Source: Campylobacteraceae bacterium | GTDB taxonomy: Bacteria; Campylobacterota; Campylobacteria; Campylobacterales; Sulfurovaceae | NCBI GenBank assembly: GCA_027038295.1 | Contig: JALVXD010000121.1 | Span: 1 to 43,390, forward strand | DNA: 43,390 nucleotides | Reading direction: 5' to 3' | Program-made: the position numbers and the translations under genes | In this document: one piece after another, positions 31,393 to 39,635 of the stretch | Numbering within the stretch: position 1 is the first letter of the stretch | How the letters are laid out: every line of letters starts with the position of its first letter | The notes under the pieces: generated by a model | Database searches by the model: none | The model's input: the letters and a program-made list of their open reading frames with translations, nothing else | What the model was told of the DNA's origin: nothing

Positions 31393-33570
31393 ATGAATCG
31401 ATATTTTTTTAAGATCCTCTTACTATTACTTATAAGCATTAATGTTTATGCTGATGTATGGAATAGTCCACAAGATAGCAAAAAAGCAAAAGAGGAGGTA
31501 CTTTTTTCCTCTTTTTCTATTCCCCCAAAACGTTTAGACCCTGTTGTATCGTACAGCTCTAACGAGTGGGCGATTATGGGGCAGATTTATGAGCCACCTT
31601 TACAGTACAACTACCTAAAACGTCCCTATGCTTTAGAGCCATTAACTTTGACACAGATGCCTACTATACGGTATTTGGATAGTAAAGGAGATGAAGTAGA
31701 AGAGGGTGATAAGAATCTGTCTTTTTCAGAATACACCTTAACTCTTAGAGACGATATAAACTACCAAAACCACCCCTCATTTGTAAAAAATGAAAAAGGT
31801 GAGTTACTCTATGGTGCGTTAAGTAATGATGAGTTAGAAAAAATTAAAACACTTGATGATTTTGAAAAAACAGCATCTCGTAAACTAAAAGCAGAAGATT
31901 ATGCCTATGCTATTAAAAGAATGGCTGTTCGACAAAATCATTCACCTGTTTTAGATATGTTTCAAGAGTACATAGTAGGATTGGAGAAATTTTCTAAAGA
32001 GATTACAGCCATTGCCAAAGAGAAAAAAGTAAAAAATGAGCCACTGGATTTACGTACCTATAATATAGAAGGAGTTACGGTTGAAAATGACCACACTTTA
32101 AAAATCAAGCTCAAAGGTCTCTACCCTCAGTTCTCGTATTGGTTAACTATGAATTTTTTTGCACCCATCCCTTGGGAGGCAGACTTATTTTATCAGCAAC
32201 AAGGTTTGGTAGAAAAAAACTTAACCTTGCGTTGGTTTCCTGTGGGGACAGGGGCTTATTATTTGGCAGAGAACAACCCAAATAAACAGATGCGATTGGT
32301 TGTAAACCCCAACTACCATACTGAGTATTATCCAACACTTAGCCAAGAAGAGGTAGAAAAATCAAATGTTCCAAAAGAGTTACTCAAAGATTCAGGAAAA
32401 AAACTCCCCTTTATTAAAGAGGTAATCTACTCACTGGAAAAAGAGAGTATACCTCTGTGGAATAAGTTTCTTCAAGGCTATTATGATGCTTCAGGAATCA
32501 GTTCTGAGGCCTTTGACCAAGCTGTTCAAATCTCTTCAGGTGGGGAGATGGGTTTAAGTGAGGAGATGGTTAAAAAAAGCATTGTCTTAAAAGGTTCAGT
32601 CGAACCCTCCATTTCTTACTTGGCATTTAATATGGTAGACCCTGTTGTGGGTGGTTACTCAAAAGAGGCTAAAAAATTACGACAAGCCATAAGCATCGCT
32701 CAAAATGAAGAGGAGTATATCTCTATCTTTAGAAATGAACGAGGTCTTCCTGCACAAGGACCTATTCCTCCTGGAATTTTTGGATATGAAGAGGGTGAAG
32801 CAGGAACCAACAAAGTAGTTTATGATTGGAAAGAGGGGAAACGGGTTAGAAAATCCTTAGAGGTAGCCAAACAGTTATTATCTGAAGCAGGGTACCCAAA
32901 TGGTGTCTCAAAAAAGACAGGTAAACCTTTGGTTCTCTACTACGATACTACAGGCATAGGTCCTGATAATAAGTCGCTAATGGATTGGAGACGAAAACAG
33001 TTTGACAAATTGGGTATTCAGTTAGTAATTCGCTCCAGTGACTATAACCGTTTTCAAGACAAGGTCAGAAAAGGAAAAGCACAACTGTTTTCATGGGGTT
33101 GGAATGCAGATTACCCAGACCCTGAAAACTTTCTCTTTTTACTTTATGGTGGTAATGCCATAGTAAAAACAAATGGTGCAGGAATAAACTCTTCAAACTA
33201 CCAAAACCCAAAGTTTGACAAACTTTTTGAAGAGATAAAAACCATGAAAAACTCTCCGTTACGTTTAGAAAAAATAAGAGAGATGATAAAAATAGTCCAA
33301 GAAGATGCCCCATGGGTATGGGGTTTCCATCCAAAATCATTGGCACTAACACACAAATGGTTTAGCAACGTTCTGCCCCACGCCATGGCAAACAACACAC
33401 TAAAATATAAACGAATAGATGCCAAACTAAGAGCAGAAAAACAAGAAGAGTGGAATCAACCAGTCGTATTGCCTCTTGTTTTGTTATTACTCTTTATGGT
33501 CTTGGCGAGTTATCCGTTGTATAGGGCTTATCAAGGTAGGCAGAGAGCTGTTATTAAAGGAGATGATTAA
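31393..33570 (+). CDS. Peptide-type ABC transporter substrate-binding protein (family 5) with C-terminal membrane anchor
   Basis: This 725-residue protein has a Sec signal (1-20, ending NVYA-DV). Its extracytoplasmic solute-binding family 5 fold shows SFSIPPKRLDPVVSYSS, ALEPLTLTQMPT, ENDHTLKIKLKG, YLAFNMVDPVVGG, RQAISIAQNEEEY, AQGPIPPGIFGYEEG and FSWGWNADYPDPENFLFLLYG. This family binds oligopeptides, or sometimes nickel or antimicrobial peptides (YejA/OppA). Unusually, a transmembrane helix at about 691-711 (VVLPLVLLLLFMVLASYPLY) tethers its C-terminus, where most family members are free or lipid-anchored. It is followed directly by the first permease gene. Confidence 0.88.
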   Translation: MNRYFFKILLLLLISINVYADVWNSPQDSKKAKEEVLFSSFSIPPKRLDPVVSYSSNEWAIMGQIYEPPLQYNYLKRPYALEPLTLTQMPTIRYLDSKGDEVEEGDKNLSFSEYTLTLRDDINYQNHPSFVKNEKGELLYGALSNDELEKIKTLDDFEKTASRKLKAEDYAYAIKRMAVRQNHSPVLDMFQEYIVGLEKFSKEITAIAKEKKVKNEPLDLRTYNIEGVTVENDHTLKIKLKGLYPQFSYWLTMNFFAPIPWEADLFYQQQGLVEKNLTLRWFPVGTGAYYLAENNPNKQMRLVVNPNYHTEYYPTLSQEEVEKSNVPKELLKDSGKKLPFIKEVIYSLEKESIPLWNKFLQGYYDASGISSEAFDQAVQISSGGEMGLSEEMVKKSIVLKGSVEPSISYLAFNMVDPVVGGYSKEAKKLRQAISIAQNEEEYISIFRNERGLPAQGPIPPGIFGYEEGEAGTNKVVYDWKEGKRVRKSLEVAKQLLSEAGYPNGVSKKTGKPLVLYYDTTGIGPDNKSLMDWRRKQFDKLGIQLVIRSSDYNRFQDKVRKGKAQLFSWGWNADYPDPENFLFLLYGGNAIVKTNGAGINSSNYQNPKFDKLFEEIKTMKNSPLRLEKIREMIKIVQEDAPWVWGFHPKSLALTHKWFSNVLPHAMANNTLKYKRIDAKLRAEKQEEWNQPVVLPLVLLLLFMVLASYPLYRAYQGRQRAVIKGDD

Positions 33571-34551
33571 ATGCTAAGCTACATAATAAAAAGAATCCTA
33601 TACGCTATTCCTATTCTCATAGGGGTCAACCTCATAACCTTTATGCTCTTTTTCATGGTCAATACACCCGATGACATGGCACGGGCTCAGTTGGGAGCAA
33701 AACAGGTTACACCTGAACTCATACAGTCATGGAAAGAGGAAAAAGGCTACGACAAACCACTTTTTCTTAACCAAAAGGCAGAGGGCATAGAGGTAGTAAC
33801 CGATACCCTTTTTGTCAAAGAGTCCCTCAAACTCTTTAGCTTTAACTTTGGCTTCTCTGATGCCAACCGTGACATAGGTTCGGACATAAAAGAGAGAATG
33901 GTACCCAGTTTAGCCATTGCTTTACCCACCTTTATCATAGCGTTAATCACCAACATCTCCTTGGCTCTCTTACTTGTGTTGTTTCGTGGTTCCACCCTTG
34001 ACACAAGCATGATGATAGTAGCCGTCATGATAATGTCCGTCTCTGGACTCTTCTACATCATCGCTGGGCAAGTACTCTTTTCTAAAGTGTGGCACTGGGT
34101 TCCCATCTCTGGCTATGAGAGTGGCTGGGCTGGGTTAAAGTTTATTATTTTACCTGTCATGATAGGCGTATTTGCAGGTATCGGTTCAGGGGTGCGTTGG
34201 TATCGTTCCATTTTTTTAGAACAGATAAACCAAGACTACGTAAGAACAGCAAGAGCCAAAGGCTTGTCCGAACTACGTGTTCTCTTTGGGCATGTTCTAC
34301 GCAATGGTATGTTGCCCATCTTAACAGGAGTGGTGGTAGTCATCCCCCAACTCTTCATGGGTTCACTCATCATGGAGTCCTTCTTCGGAATCCCTGGTCT
34401 TGGAAGCTACACCATAGATGCCATCAACGCACAAGACTTTGCCATTGTAAAAGCAATGGTCTTTTTGGGCTCGGTGCTTTATATTGTTGGGTTGATTTTG
34501 ACGGATATTTCCTATACTCTGTTTGACCCTCGGGTTAAGTTGGGGAGTTAA
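33571..34551 (+). CDS. ABC transporter permease (OppB/YejB type)
   Basis: This 326-residue inner-membrane permease has the typical N-terminus LSYIIKRILYAIPILIGVNLITFMLFFMVN and about six membrane helices. The coupling (EAA) motif is in DYVRTARAKGLSELRVLFGHVLRNGMLPI, followed by GSLIMESFFGIPGLGSYTIDAI. It starts directly after the binding-protein stop. Its natural partner permease is not next to it: about 5.1 kb of unrelated genes separate them. The DNA is visibly richer in G+C than the inserted genes. Confidence 0.93.
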   Translation: MLSYIIKRILYAIPILIGVNLITFMLFFMVNTPDDMARAQLGAKQVTPELIQSWKEEKGYDKPLFLNQKAEGIEVVTDTLFVKESLKLFSFNFGFSDANRDIGSDIKERMVPSLAIALPTFIIALITNISLALLLVLFRGSTLDTSMMIVAVMIMSVSGLFYIIAGQVLFSKVWHWVPISGYESGWAGLKFIILPVMIGVFAGIGSGVRWYRSIFLEQINQDYVRTARAKGLSELRVLFGHVLRNGMLPILTGVVVVIPQLFMGSLIMESFFGIPGLGSYTIDAINAQDFAIVKAMVFLGSVLYIVGLILTDISYTLFDPRVKLGS

Positions 34552-34600
34552 TGTCTCGTGCATATTGTGCATGTGTTTAATATTTTTTTAAGGATTATTG

Positions 34601-36031
34601 ATGAATGAAACATTAAAAAGCATACTTGAATTTTTATATCGTAATAAATTGGAATACTTTACACGGTCTAACATAGAAGAGCAAATACCAACTGTAAAAA
34701 AACGAGCAATACTAAATGCACTTTCACAATTGTTAGAAGATAAAAGGATTGAGCGAAGAGGGCAAGGAAGTGCTACTAAATATATTTTTTCACAAGCCTA
34801 CCATCAATCTTTTAGAGAAAAACTCTACATCTATCAAAATCAAATATGCATTGGTTATTTGGGCTTTGACTATGAACAGTATCTCTTTGCCTATGATACC
34901 AAGTACCTTATTGACACCACACACAATGCTGTTTTTGCAATGCCAATAGATAGTAAAACTTACACCCAAGGGAAATGTTTTGTTGACTTTGAAGAGTTGC
35001 TACCTGAGGGGGTAGACAAAAAGATACTTATTGAAAAAACAGGAAATGCAACAGAGTTTTTTCTCTTAGCGAACAACAACTACAGTTCTAATGATTTGAT
35101 TTTGAGTTTAGAGCCATTAAGCTTTAACAAAAAGATAAAAACTGAGAGCTATCTTTTGAGAAAAGAGAAGATTTTGGGTAAAAATAGTTTTCCAAATGTT
35201 TATGATTTAGCCGTTAAGTTAGATGAGACGGCTCTTTTTCCTAGTGAGTTTGTAAGCCAAGAAGAGGTTGAAAAAGTACGAACCATTAGCCTCTCTGGCT
35301 ACCAACATAAACTTCAAGTTGTCATTAAAGATGGCTCTATTGGTATGCCTAAAGAGGGTGAAGAGGTTGAGTACTTCATTAAACCCTACCACCCACAAAA
35401 AGCAGACCCAAACAGTGCTTATTATTTTCCTCATATTGCTCTAAATGAACATTTACACATGAGCTTTGCTAAAAATGAGTTGGGTTTTGATGTCCCTCAA
35501 AGTGGACTTTTTAAAAGAGAGGGAGATAAGGAGTACCATTACATTATTAAATATTTCGACCGATATAAAGGCTACAAGTTTCAACGAAAAGAGTTTGCTT
35601 CCTATCTTGGGTTACACAGTGACAACAAATATAACACCTCTTCTGAAAAGCTCTTTTTAGCACCACTTTATGACATTGCCACGACAGGTTTTTACAATGG
35701 CATACATAATTATGAATCGCACCTGCCTATTAATGGGAAACAGACCAACATTCGTTTAAAAGATTTTTTGGTTTTGGTGAAAAGAGCAAATGTGCCTAAA
35801 AAAGTTTTTTTAGAGAGGGCTTCTTTTATTTTAAAAACCTATAGAGAGAAGATGCCAAAATATATAAAACGAATCTCTAAACTAGAAGAGAGCTACTTTT
35901 ACAAAAAAGAGAGACCCAATGCACAAGATAGAAGAGTAAAAATTAAAGAGAAAGTTTTACTGCAAGAGGTGATGTTGGAAGCGTTTAATGAACGAATTGA
36001 GATGCTAGAGAGGAATTTGTGGTTTGAGTAG
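34601..36031 (+). CDS. HipA-family kinase-like protein with N-terminal winged helix, lacking the catalytic loop
   Basis: I start at the ATG at 34601, 6 bp after AAGGA; a TTG lies one codon earlier. Residues 1-65 look like a winged-helix DNA-binding domain. HipA landmarks follow: LSGYQHKLQVVI (the regulatory-serine loop, ISGAQ-like), FIKPYHP (ATP-binding Lys), NEHLHMSFAKNELGFDVPQSGLF, YIIKYFDRYKG, LAPLYDIATTGFY (magnesium Asp) and an INGKQTNIRLKDF C-terminal block. The catalytic NGDxHxKN segment, which normally lies between YFDR and LAPLYD, is absent: SSEKLF runs straight into LAPLYDI near 35652-35656. An in-frame deletion of about 60-80 codons is the likely cause. The frame is otherwise intact, so it may be an inactive binding protein. 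Confidence 0.78.
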   Translation: MNETLKSILEFLYRNKLEYFTRSNIEEQIPTVKKRAILNALSQLLEDKRIERRGQGSATKYIFSQAYHQSFREKLYIYQNQICIGYLGFDYEQYLFAYDTKYLIDTTHNAVFAMPIDSKTYTQGKCFVDFEELLPEGVDKKILIEKTGNATEFFLLANNNYSSNDLILSLEPLSFNKKIKTESYLLRKEKILGKNSFPNVYDLAVKLDETALFPSEFVSQEEVEKVRTISLSGYQHKLQVVIKDGSIGMPKEGEEVEYFIKPYHPQKADPNSAYYFPHIALNEHLHMSFAKNELGFDVPQSGLFKREGDKEYHYIIKYFDRYKGYKFQRKEFASYLGLHSDNKYNTSSEKLFLAPLYDIATTGFYNGIHNYESHLPINGKQTNIRLKDFLVLVKRANVPKKVFLERASFILKTYREKMPKYIKRISKLEESYFYKKERPNAQDRRVKIKEKVLLQEVMLEAFNERIEMLERNLWFE

Positions 36032-36064
36032 GTTGGGGGTTGAATTTAAAGTGGACTTTAAAAA

Positions 36065-36500
36065 TTGTAGGGTGCTGTTTTTATTGAAATGTATCCCTTT
36101 AGGGACAAACGCACCGTTAAATGAAGTTGGCATAGAGGGAAGTTTTGCCGAAAGGCTTAAAATCTGCGATATAATATAATCAATCAAAATTAGGGAAGAA
36201 AATGTCAAATATTACAATGTATATCAGTTCCAATATCTATTCCCCAATTGTAGTTTGGAAACAAGGGCTTCGCCCTGTAGGTCGGGTTGCCCTCATCCCG
36301 ACATCTGTTTATATAACCAATAAGATTTATCGTTCAATAGAAACTTTATATGCTGATGTTTTTTGTTTGTATGGGCTTTTTCTTTATGCCTGTTTTTGTC
36401 GGGATGAGGGCAATCCGACCTACGGGTGTTTAAGCCTTTCGGCGAGATTTTATTTTATGCGAATTTTATTTAATGGTGCGATAGCAATCGCACCCTACAA
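36065..36500. repeat. Nested inverted-repeat element with outer GTAG REPs
   Basis: The 547-bp gap 36032-36578 has no convincing gene but four nested inverted pairs in collinear order: TTGTAGGGTGC (36065-36075 with 36490-36500), CGCACCGTTAAATGAAGTT (36110-36128 with 36462-36480, three mismatches), GCCGAAAGGCTTAAA (36147-36161 with 36429-36443) and a 27-bp pair (36277-36303 with 36397-36423). The second and third pairs are 19 bp apart on both sides; the left side carries about 110 bp extra before the inner pair. The right outer REP, read on the minus strand, is GTAG plus the perfect stem GGTGCGAT-TGCT-ATCGCACC. Confidence 0.72.
36277..36423. repeat. REPIN: two GTAG REP hairpins in inverted orientation
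   Basis: GTAG-GTCGGGTTGCCCTCAT-CCCGACA at 36277-36303 recurs inverted at 36397-36423 with one mismatch in 27. Each arm folds as GTCGGG/CCCGAC behind a GTAG head, the defining head of REPs mobilised by RAYT transposases. The spacer is 93 bp. Confidence 0.7.
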
Positions 36501-36578
36501 ACATTACAATTTGACATCTTTCTTAGGTTTATTGTTTTTTAATGTTAAAATAACTCCATATAAAAAACGGAGCAAAAG

Positions 36579-36971
36579 ATGAAAAAAGATTTAACAAATA
36601 TTCAAACTTTAGTTAGTGATGTAAAAGCATTAATAGACAATGCAAAACAAAAAGTTGTTCATACTGTAGATAATCAAAGAGTTACTCTCTATTGGCATAT
36701 TGGAAAACGAATTTTTGAAGATGAACAGGGTGGAGAAGAGAGAGCAGAGTATGGAAAACAGCTTATTAAAAACCTTTCAAAAGAGATAGAGCCACTCTAT
36801 GGAAGTGGTTAATCCTACTGTCAACTTTATCTTTTTTTACAATTTTATAAAGTGTTTCCAAAAGTGAATACACTGTGTTCACAATTGAATTGGAGTCAAT
36901 ATAAACTACTTATTAGAATAAAAGATGAAGATAAAAAAGAGTTGCTTGATAAGTTGAATTTGTTATCATGA
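36579..36971 (+). pseudogene. DUF1016 (YhcG N-terminal domain) gene remnant with an in-frame stop
   Basis: The frame begins LTNIQTLVSDVKALIDNAKQKVVHTVDNQRVTLYWHIGKRIFE and runs to YGKQLIKNLSKEIEPLYGSG, the classic DUF1016 N-terminal sequence. It then meets TAA (36810-36812) where homologues read GFS. The same frame continues with recognisable sequence (LQFYKVFPKVNTLCSQLNWSQYKLLIRIKDEDKKE) to a stop at 36969. The PD-(D/E)XK nuclease half of YhcG is absent. It is a dead remnant. Confidence 0.8.
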
Positions 36972-36984
36972 AAGGAGATGATTT

Positions 36985-37107
36985 ATGGCAAATATAAAAC
37001 TAAAAAAAGAGATTGTCGTGACACTGTCACGACAATTGAGTTGGTCTCATTTTAGTGAATCTATTAAAATTAAAAATGATGAGCCAATTAGGTTAAATCA
37101 AAAATGA
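36985..37107 (+). pseudogene. Second DUF1016 fragment
   Basis: Forty codons after AAAGGAG encode EIVVTLSRQLSWSHFSESIKIKNDEP, the conserved middle block of DUF1016 proteins. The preceding remnant already supplies its own version of this block (TLCSQLNWSQYKLLIRIKDE). It is therefore a piece of a different DUF1016 gene, followed by no further domain. Confidence 0.65.
37012..37036. repeat. Perfect 25-bp palindrome inside the DUF1016 fragment
   Basis: ATTGTCGTGACA-C-TGTCACGACAAT is a perfect 12+1+12 dyad. It lies exactly on the codons for VVTLSRQ, a conserved protein motif, so it may be chance plus coding constraint. Confidence 0.6.
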
Positions 37108-37141
37108 GTATAATTATTCCTAAGATAAAAAGGAGAGTAGA

Positions 37142-37627
37142 ATGAGTGATAAAAATGGATTGAATCTATTTTCAGCTAAAGATATTAGCGTTACAAATAT
37201 AACTATTGATTTATATAGTTTAATTAAAAGATTAGAGCATAATGAAATTGATTTAAATCCTAATTTTAGAAAAGAGGTAAAATTATGGAATCAAAAAAAG
37301 ATGAGTAGGTTTATTGAGTCTATTTTATTGCGATTACCTTTGCCTATTCTATACTTTGATGTCTCTAATCCTGATAAATGGATGGTTGTAGATGGGCTAC
37401 AAAGACTTTGTGTACTTAAAAAATTCATAGTTGATGAAAAGGGTTTTAAACTTAAAGATTTAGAATTTTTACAAGATTTAAATGGTAAAGCTTATAATGA
37501 TTTAGATAATTCGTTAAAACGAATTATTAATACAACTTTCTTTATTGTCTATTTAATAGAAGCACAAACTCGTAAAGAGTTAAGAGAAGCTATTTATAAA
37601 AGAGTTAATGAAAAGGTTATCAAATGA
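37142..37627 (+). CDS. DUF262-family protein, short form (first gene of a three-gene cassette)
   Basis: This 161-residue protein starts after AAAGGAG. IDLNPNFRKEVKLWNQKKMSRFIESILLRLPLPILYFD followed by WMVVDGLQRLCVLKKF (DGLQR at 84-88, the DGQQR motif) is the DUF262 N-terminal core, a ParB/Srx-like fold. DUF262 is the nucleotide-using half of GmrSD-type modification-dependent nucleases. Relatives usually continue past an F-RINTGG motif and reach about 350 residues; here the protein stops at AIYKRVNEKVIK. It overlaps the next gene by 4 bp (ATGA), so the operon join is intact. It may be a truncated or internally deleted member. Confidence 0.78.
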   Translation: MSDKNGLNLFSAKDISVTNITIDLYSLIKRLEHNEIDLNPNFRKEVKLWNQKKMSRFIESILLRLPLPILYFDVSNPDKWMVVDGLQRLCVLKKFIVDEKGFKLKDLEFLQDLNGKAYNDLDNSLKRIINTTFFIVYLIEAQTRKELREAIYKRVNEKVIK

Positions 37628-38727
37628 AGATTGATAGAGTTCAAATAAAAAACTTTAAAAGTTTAAAAAATATAGATATTGCACTTAGTAATTTGACACT
37701 TATTACAGGGGTTAATAGTAGTGGAAAATCATCTTTTATACAGACTTTTTTATTGTTAAAGCAAAATGAGATGGTTTTTAATAATATTTATCGAAAAATT
37801 TTAGCAATCAATGGTGAGTATGTTAAGTTGGGCAATAAAAAAGATATTCTGTTTGAAGACTCTTATGAGGAGGATATAGAGATAGTCCTTACCTCAAAAG
37901 TACATGAAGAGAGAGTTCACTTTAATAATCGTGATTTAAAGTTGAGTCAAGAGAGTAATGTCTCTCTTTTTGGTGTGGAGGAGAGCTTTAATCTTTTCAA
38001 TGATGATTTTCAATATATTATGACCGATAGAGCAATACCTGATATTACTTATGGACTTTCAGAGGAGCAAGTAGAGCGTAATCTTATCGGTTTTAAAGGG
38101 GAGTTTTCAGCCCATTATTTAGCAGAAAATAGATATAAAACTCTACCTATAGAAGCGTTAAAACATCTAAATGCACAAACATTTCAGCTTTTGGAGAATG
38201 TATCATTATGGTTAGGAGAGATAAGTCATGGTATTGAAATTTCAGCTACTCTCTATAGCGAATTACAACAGGTTAATTTGACGTATAGTTATACTTATGG
38301 AGATAAGAAAACTGATAAATATACTCCTCTAAATGTAGGTTTTGGAATTACTTATGTATTACCTATTATTGTGGCTATTTTAAAGGCTAAAGAGGGTGAT
38401 TTAGTCATTATAGAAAACCCTGAATCGCACCTACACCCAAAAGGACAATCTAAAATTGCAGAGTTGTGTGCCATTGCGTCGGCTAATGGTGTTCAGATAA
38501 TTGTAGAGACGCATAGTGACCACTTTTTAAATGGCATTAGGGTTGCAACTAAAAAAGGTCTTTTAACTCCTGAACAATCTAAGGTTTACTACTTTAGAAA
38601 AGAGAAAGATGAGCTAGAGACAAAAATAGATGAGATAAATATAGATAAAAATGGTGCTATAGATAACTATCCTAAAGGTTTTTTTGACCAATTTGATGAT
38701 GATTTGGATAAGTTGGTTTTATGGTAA
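37624..38727 (+). CDS. SMC/RecF-like AAA ATPase with DUF3696 C-terminus
   Basis: This 367-residue ABC-class ATPase has MKIDRVQIKNFKSLKNIDIALSNLTLITG, then Walker A GVNSSGKSS (29-37). LVIIENPESHLHP is the Walker B/D-loop region, and IIVETHSDHFLNGIRVA holds the H-switch histidine. The end, INIDKNGAIDNYPKGFFDQFDDDLDKLV, is the DUF3696 tail. There is no zinc hook or long coiled coil and no TOPRIM domain, unlike OLD nucleases. It overlaps both neighbours (4 and 7 bp), so three proteins are made together. All ATPase motifs look intact. A sensor or motor role in defence is a guess from family context. Confidence 0.85.
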   Translation: MKIDRVQIKNFKSLKNIDIALSNLTLITGVNSSGKSSFIQTFLLLKQNEMVFNNIYRKILAINGEYVKLGNKKDILFEDSYEEDIEIVLTSKVHEERVHFNNRDLKLSQESNVSLFGVEESFNLFNDDFQYIMTDRAIPDITYGLSEEQVERNLIGFKGEFSAHYLAENRYKTLPIEALKHLNAQTFQLLENVSLWLGEISHGIEISATLYSELQQVNLTYSYTYGDKKTDKYTPLNVGFGITYVLPIIVAILKAKEGDLVIIENPESHLHPKGQSKIAELCAIASANGVQIIVETHSDHFLNGIRVATKKGLLTPEQSKVYYFRKEKDELETKIDEINIDKNGAIDNYPKGFFDQFDDDLDKLVLW

Positions 38728-39635
38728 ACTTTTCTACTTTTAATGAACTCTCATTACCTCTTCAAAACTTGAATGAGTTTGAAGATTTTTTTAAAGTTTT
38801 AGAAAATTTGAAGCGTCATGGTTTAAATAAAATTAGAACAGATAAACTATTTACTCATTACCCTGAGATTTTAGAAAATAAAACTTTTCAAGAAGTAGTT
38901 GGACAAATTAGAGATAGAGATAAGAAAAGAAGGCTTTTAAGTTTTGTTAATAGCACACTCATAACCATAGAGTCACCTCTTATAAAAGAAGAAGAAAATG
39001 AAGAGCATAATCAAACTTTAGAAAATGAGTATTTTTATAAAGGTGTTTCAACTATAGGGGGTTTAGCGTGTTGTGATATTTGGAATACTTTGTCTGTTAG
39101 TTTTAATTCTAATAAAGATTGGTGTAGTGAAAATATTATTTTACAGAAACAGTTTATTTTAGATAAAGAGGAGATAAATATTGATATACGTCACTCTTCA
39201 AAAGTTGAACATTTAGAGTACCATAAAGATTTTTTTGATAATTTAGAAGAAGAAAAAAGATTAGATATTAAGCAAGAAAACTTATGGGCTAGACGAGAAG
39301 AGTTTTTTCCTAATAAAATAGTTTTTTGTAAAGAGGTTGAAAAACAGATTGAAAATATAGATAAAGTTATATTTGAACAGGCTATAGGTATTTTACGAGA
39401 TGTAGAAAGTGCTAGAAAATTGATAACCCATTACAATCACAGTGGTGAAAGTAAAAGTGTCAAAGAGGATGACAGTTTAAAGAGGCTTAGATATTTTACT
39501 ATTGAAGATGAAAAAGTCTTTTTTGAAAATCATATAAAAAGTTTGCCAAATGCCAATAGAATCTATTTTTTAGAACATAAAAATAAAATTTATATAGGTT
39601 ATATTGGTAAGCATTTAGCTACTAAAAGACATTAG
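38721..39635 (+). CDS. Third protein of the DUF262/DUF3696 cassette, unknown
   Basis: This 304-residue soluble protein starts inside the end of the ATPase gene. I recognise no domain. It is rich in Lys, Glu and Asn and mostly helical. Traits to search for are KRHGLNKIRTDKLF near the start, STIGGLACCDIWNTLSVSFNSN in the middle and the C-terminal FFENHIKSLPNANRIYFLEHKNKIYIGYIGKHLATKRH. The end looks like a compact alpha/beta domain. Tight coupling to the ATPase suggests it is the effector or specificity part. It is the last gene before the transporter resumes. Confidence 0.7.
   Translation: MVNFSTFNELSLPLQNLNEFEDFFKVLENLKRHGLNKIRTDKLFTHYPEILENKTFQEVVGQIRDRDKKRRLLSFVNSTLITIESPLIKEEENEEHNQTLENEYFYKGVSTIGGLACCDIWNTLSVSFNSNKDWCSENIILQKQFILDKEEINIDIRHSSKVEHLEYHKDFFDNLEEEKRLDIKQENLWARREEFFPNKIVFCKEVEKQIENIDKVIFEQAIGILRDVESARKLITHYNHSGESKSVKEDDSLKRLRYFTIEDEKVFFENHIKSLPNANRIYFLEHKNKIYIGYIGKHLATKRH

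Noticed and set aside
34197-34526. 109-codon open frame in another frame of permease 1
   Set aside because: It lies wholly inside the permease gene and its Trp/His-rich product is typical of a frame shadow.
34557-34573. GTGCAT-ATT-GTGCAT short direct repeat after permease 1
   Set aside because: Only six bases and not repeated at the other edge of the island; it may be chance.
36202-36582. Open frame of 126 codons with a decent ribosome site
   Set aside because: It runs across both arms of the REPIN; its VGRVALIPTS and RDEGNPTYG segments are translated REP sequence, so it is very probably not a gene.
34549-39634. Eight-base inverted match TAATGTCT/AGACATTA at the two island edges as insertion ends
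   Set aside because: Eight bases over this AT-rich length is easily chance, it overlaps coding ends, and there is no matching direct repeat.
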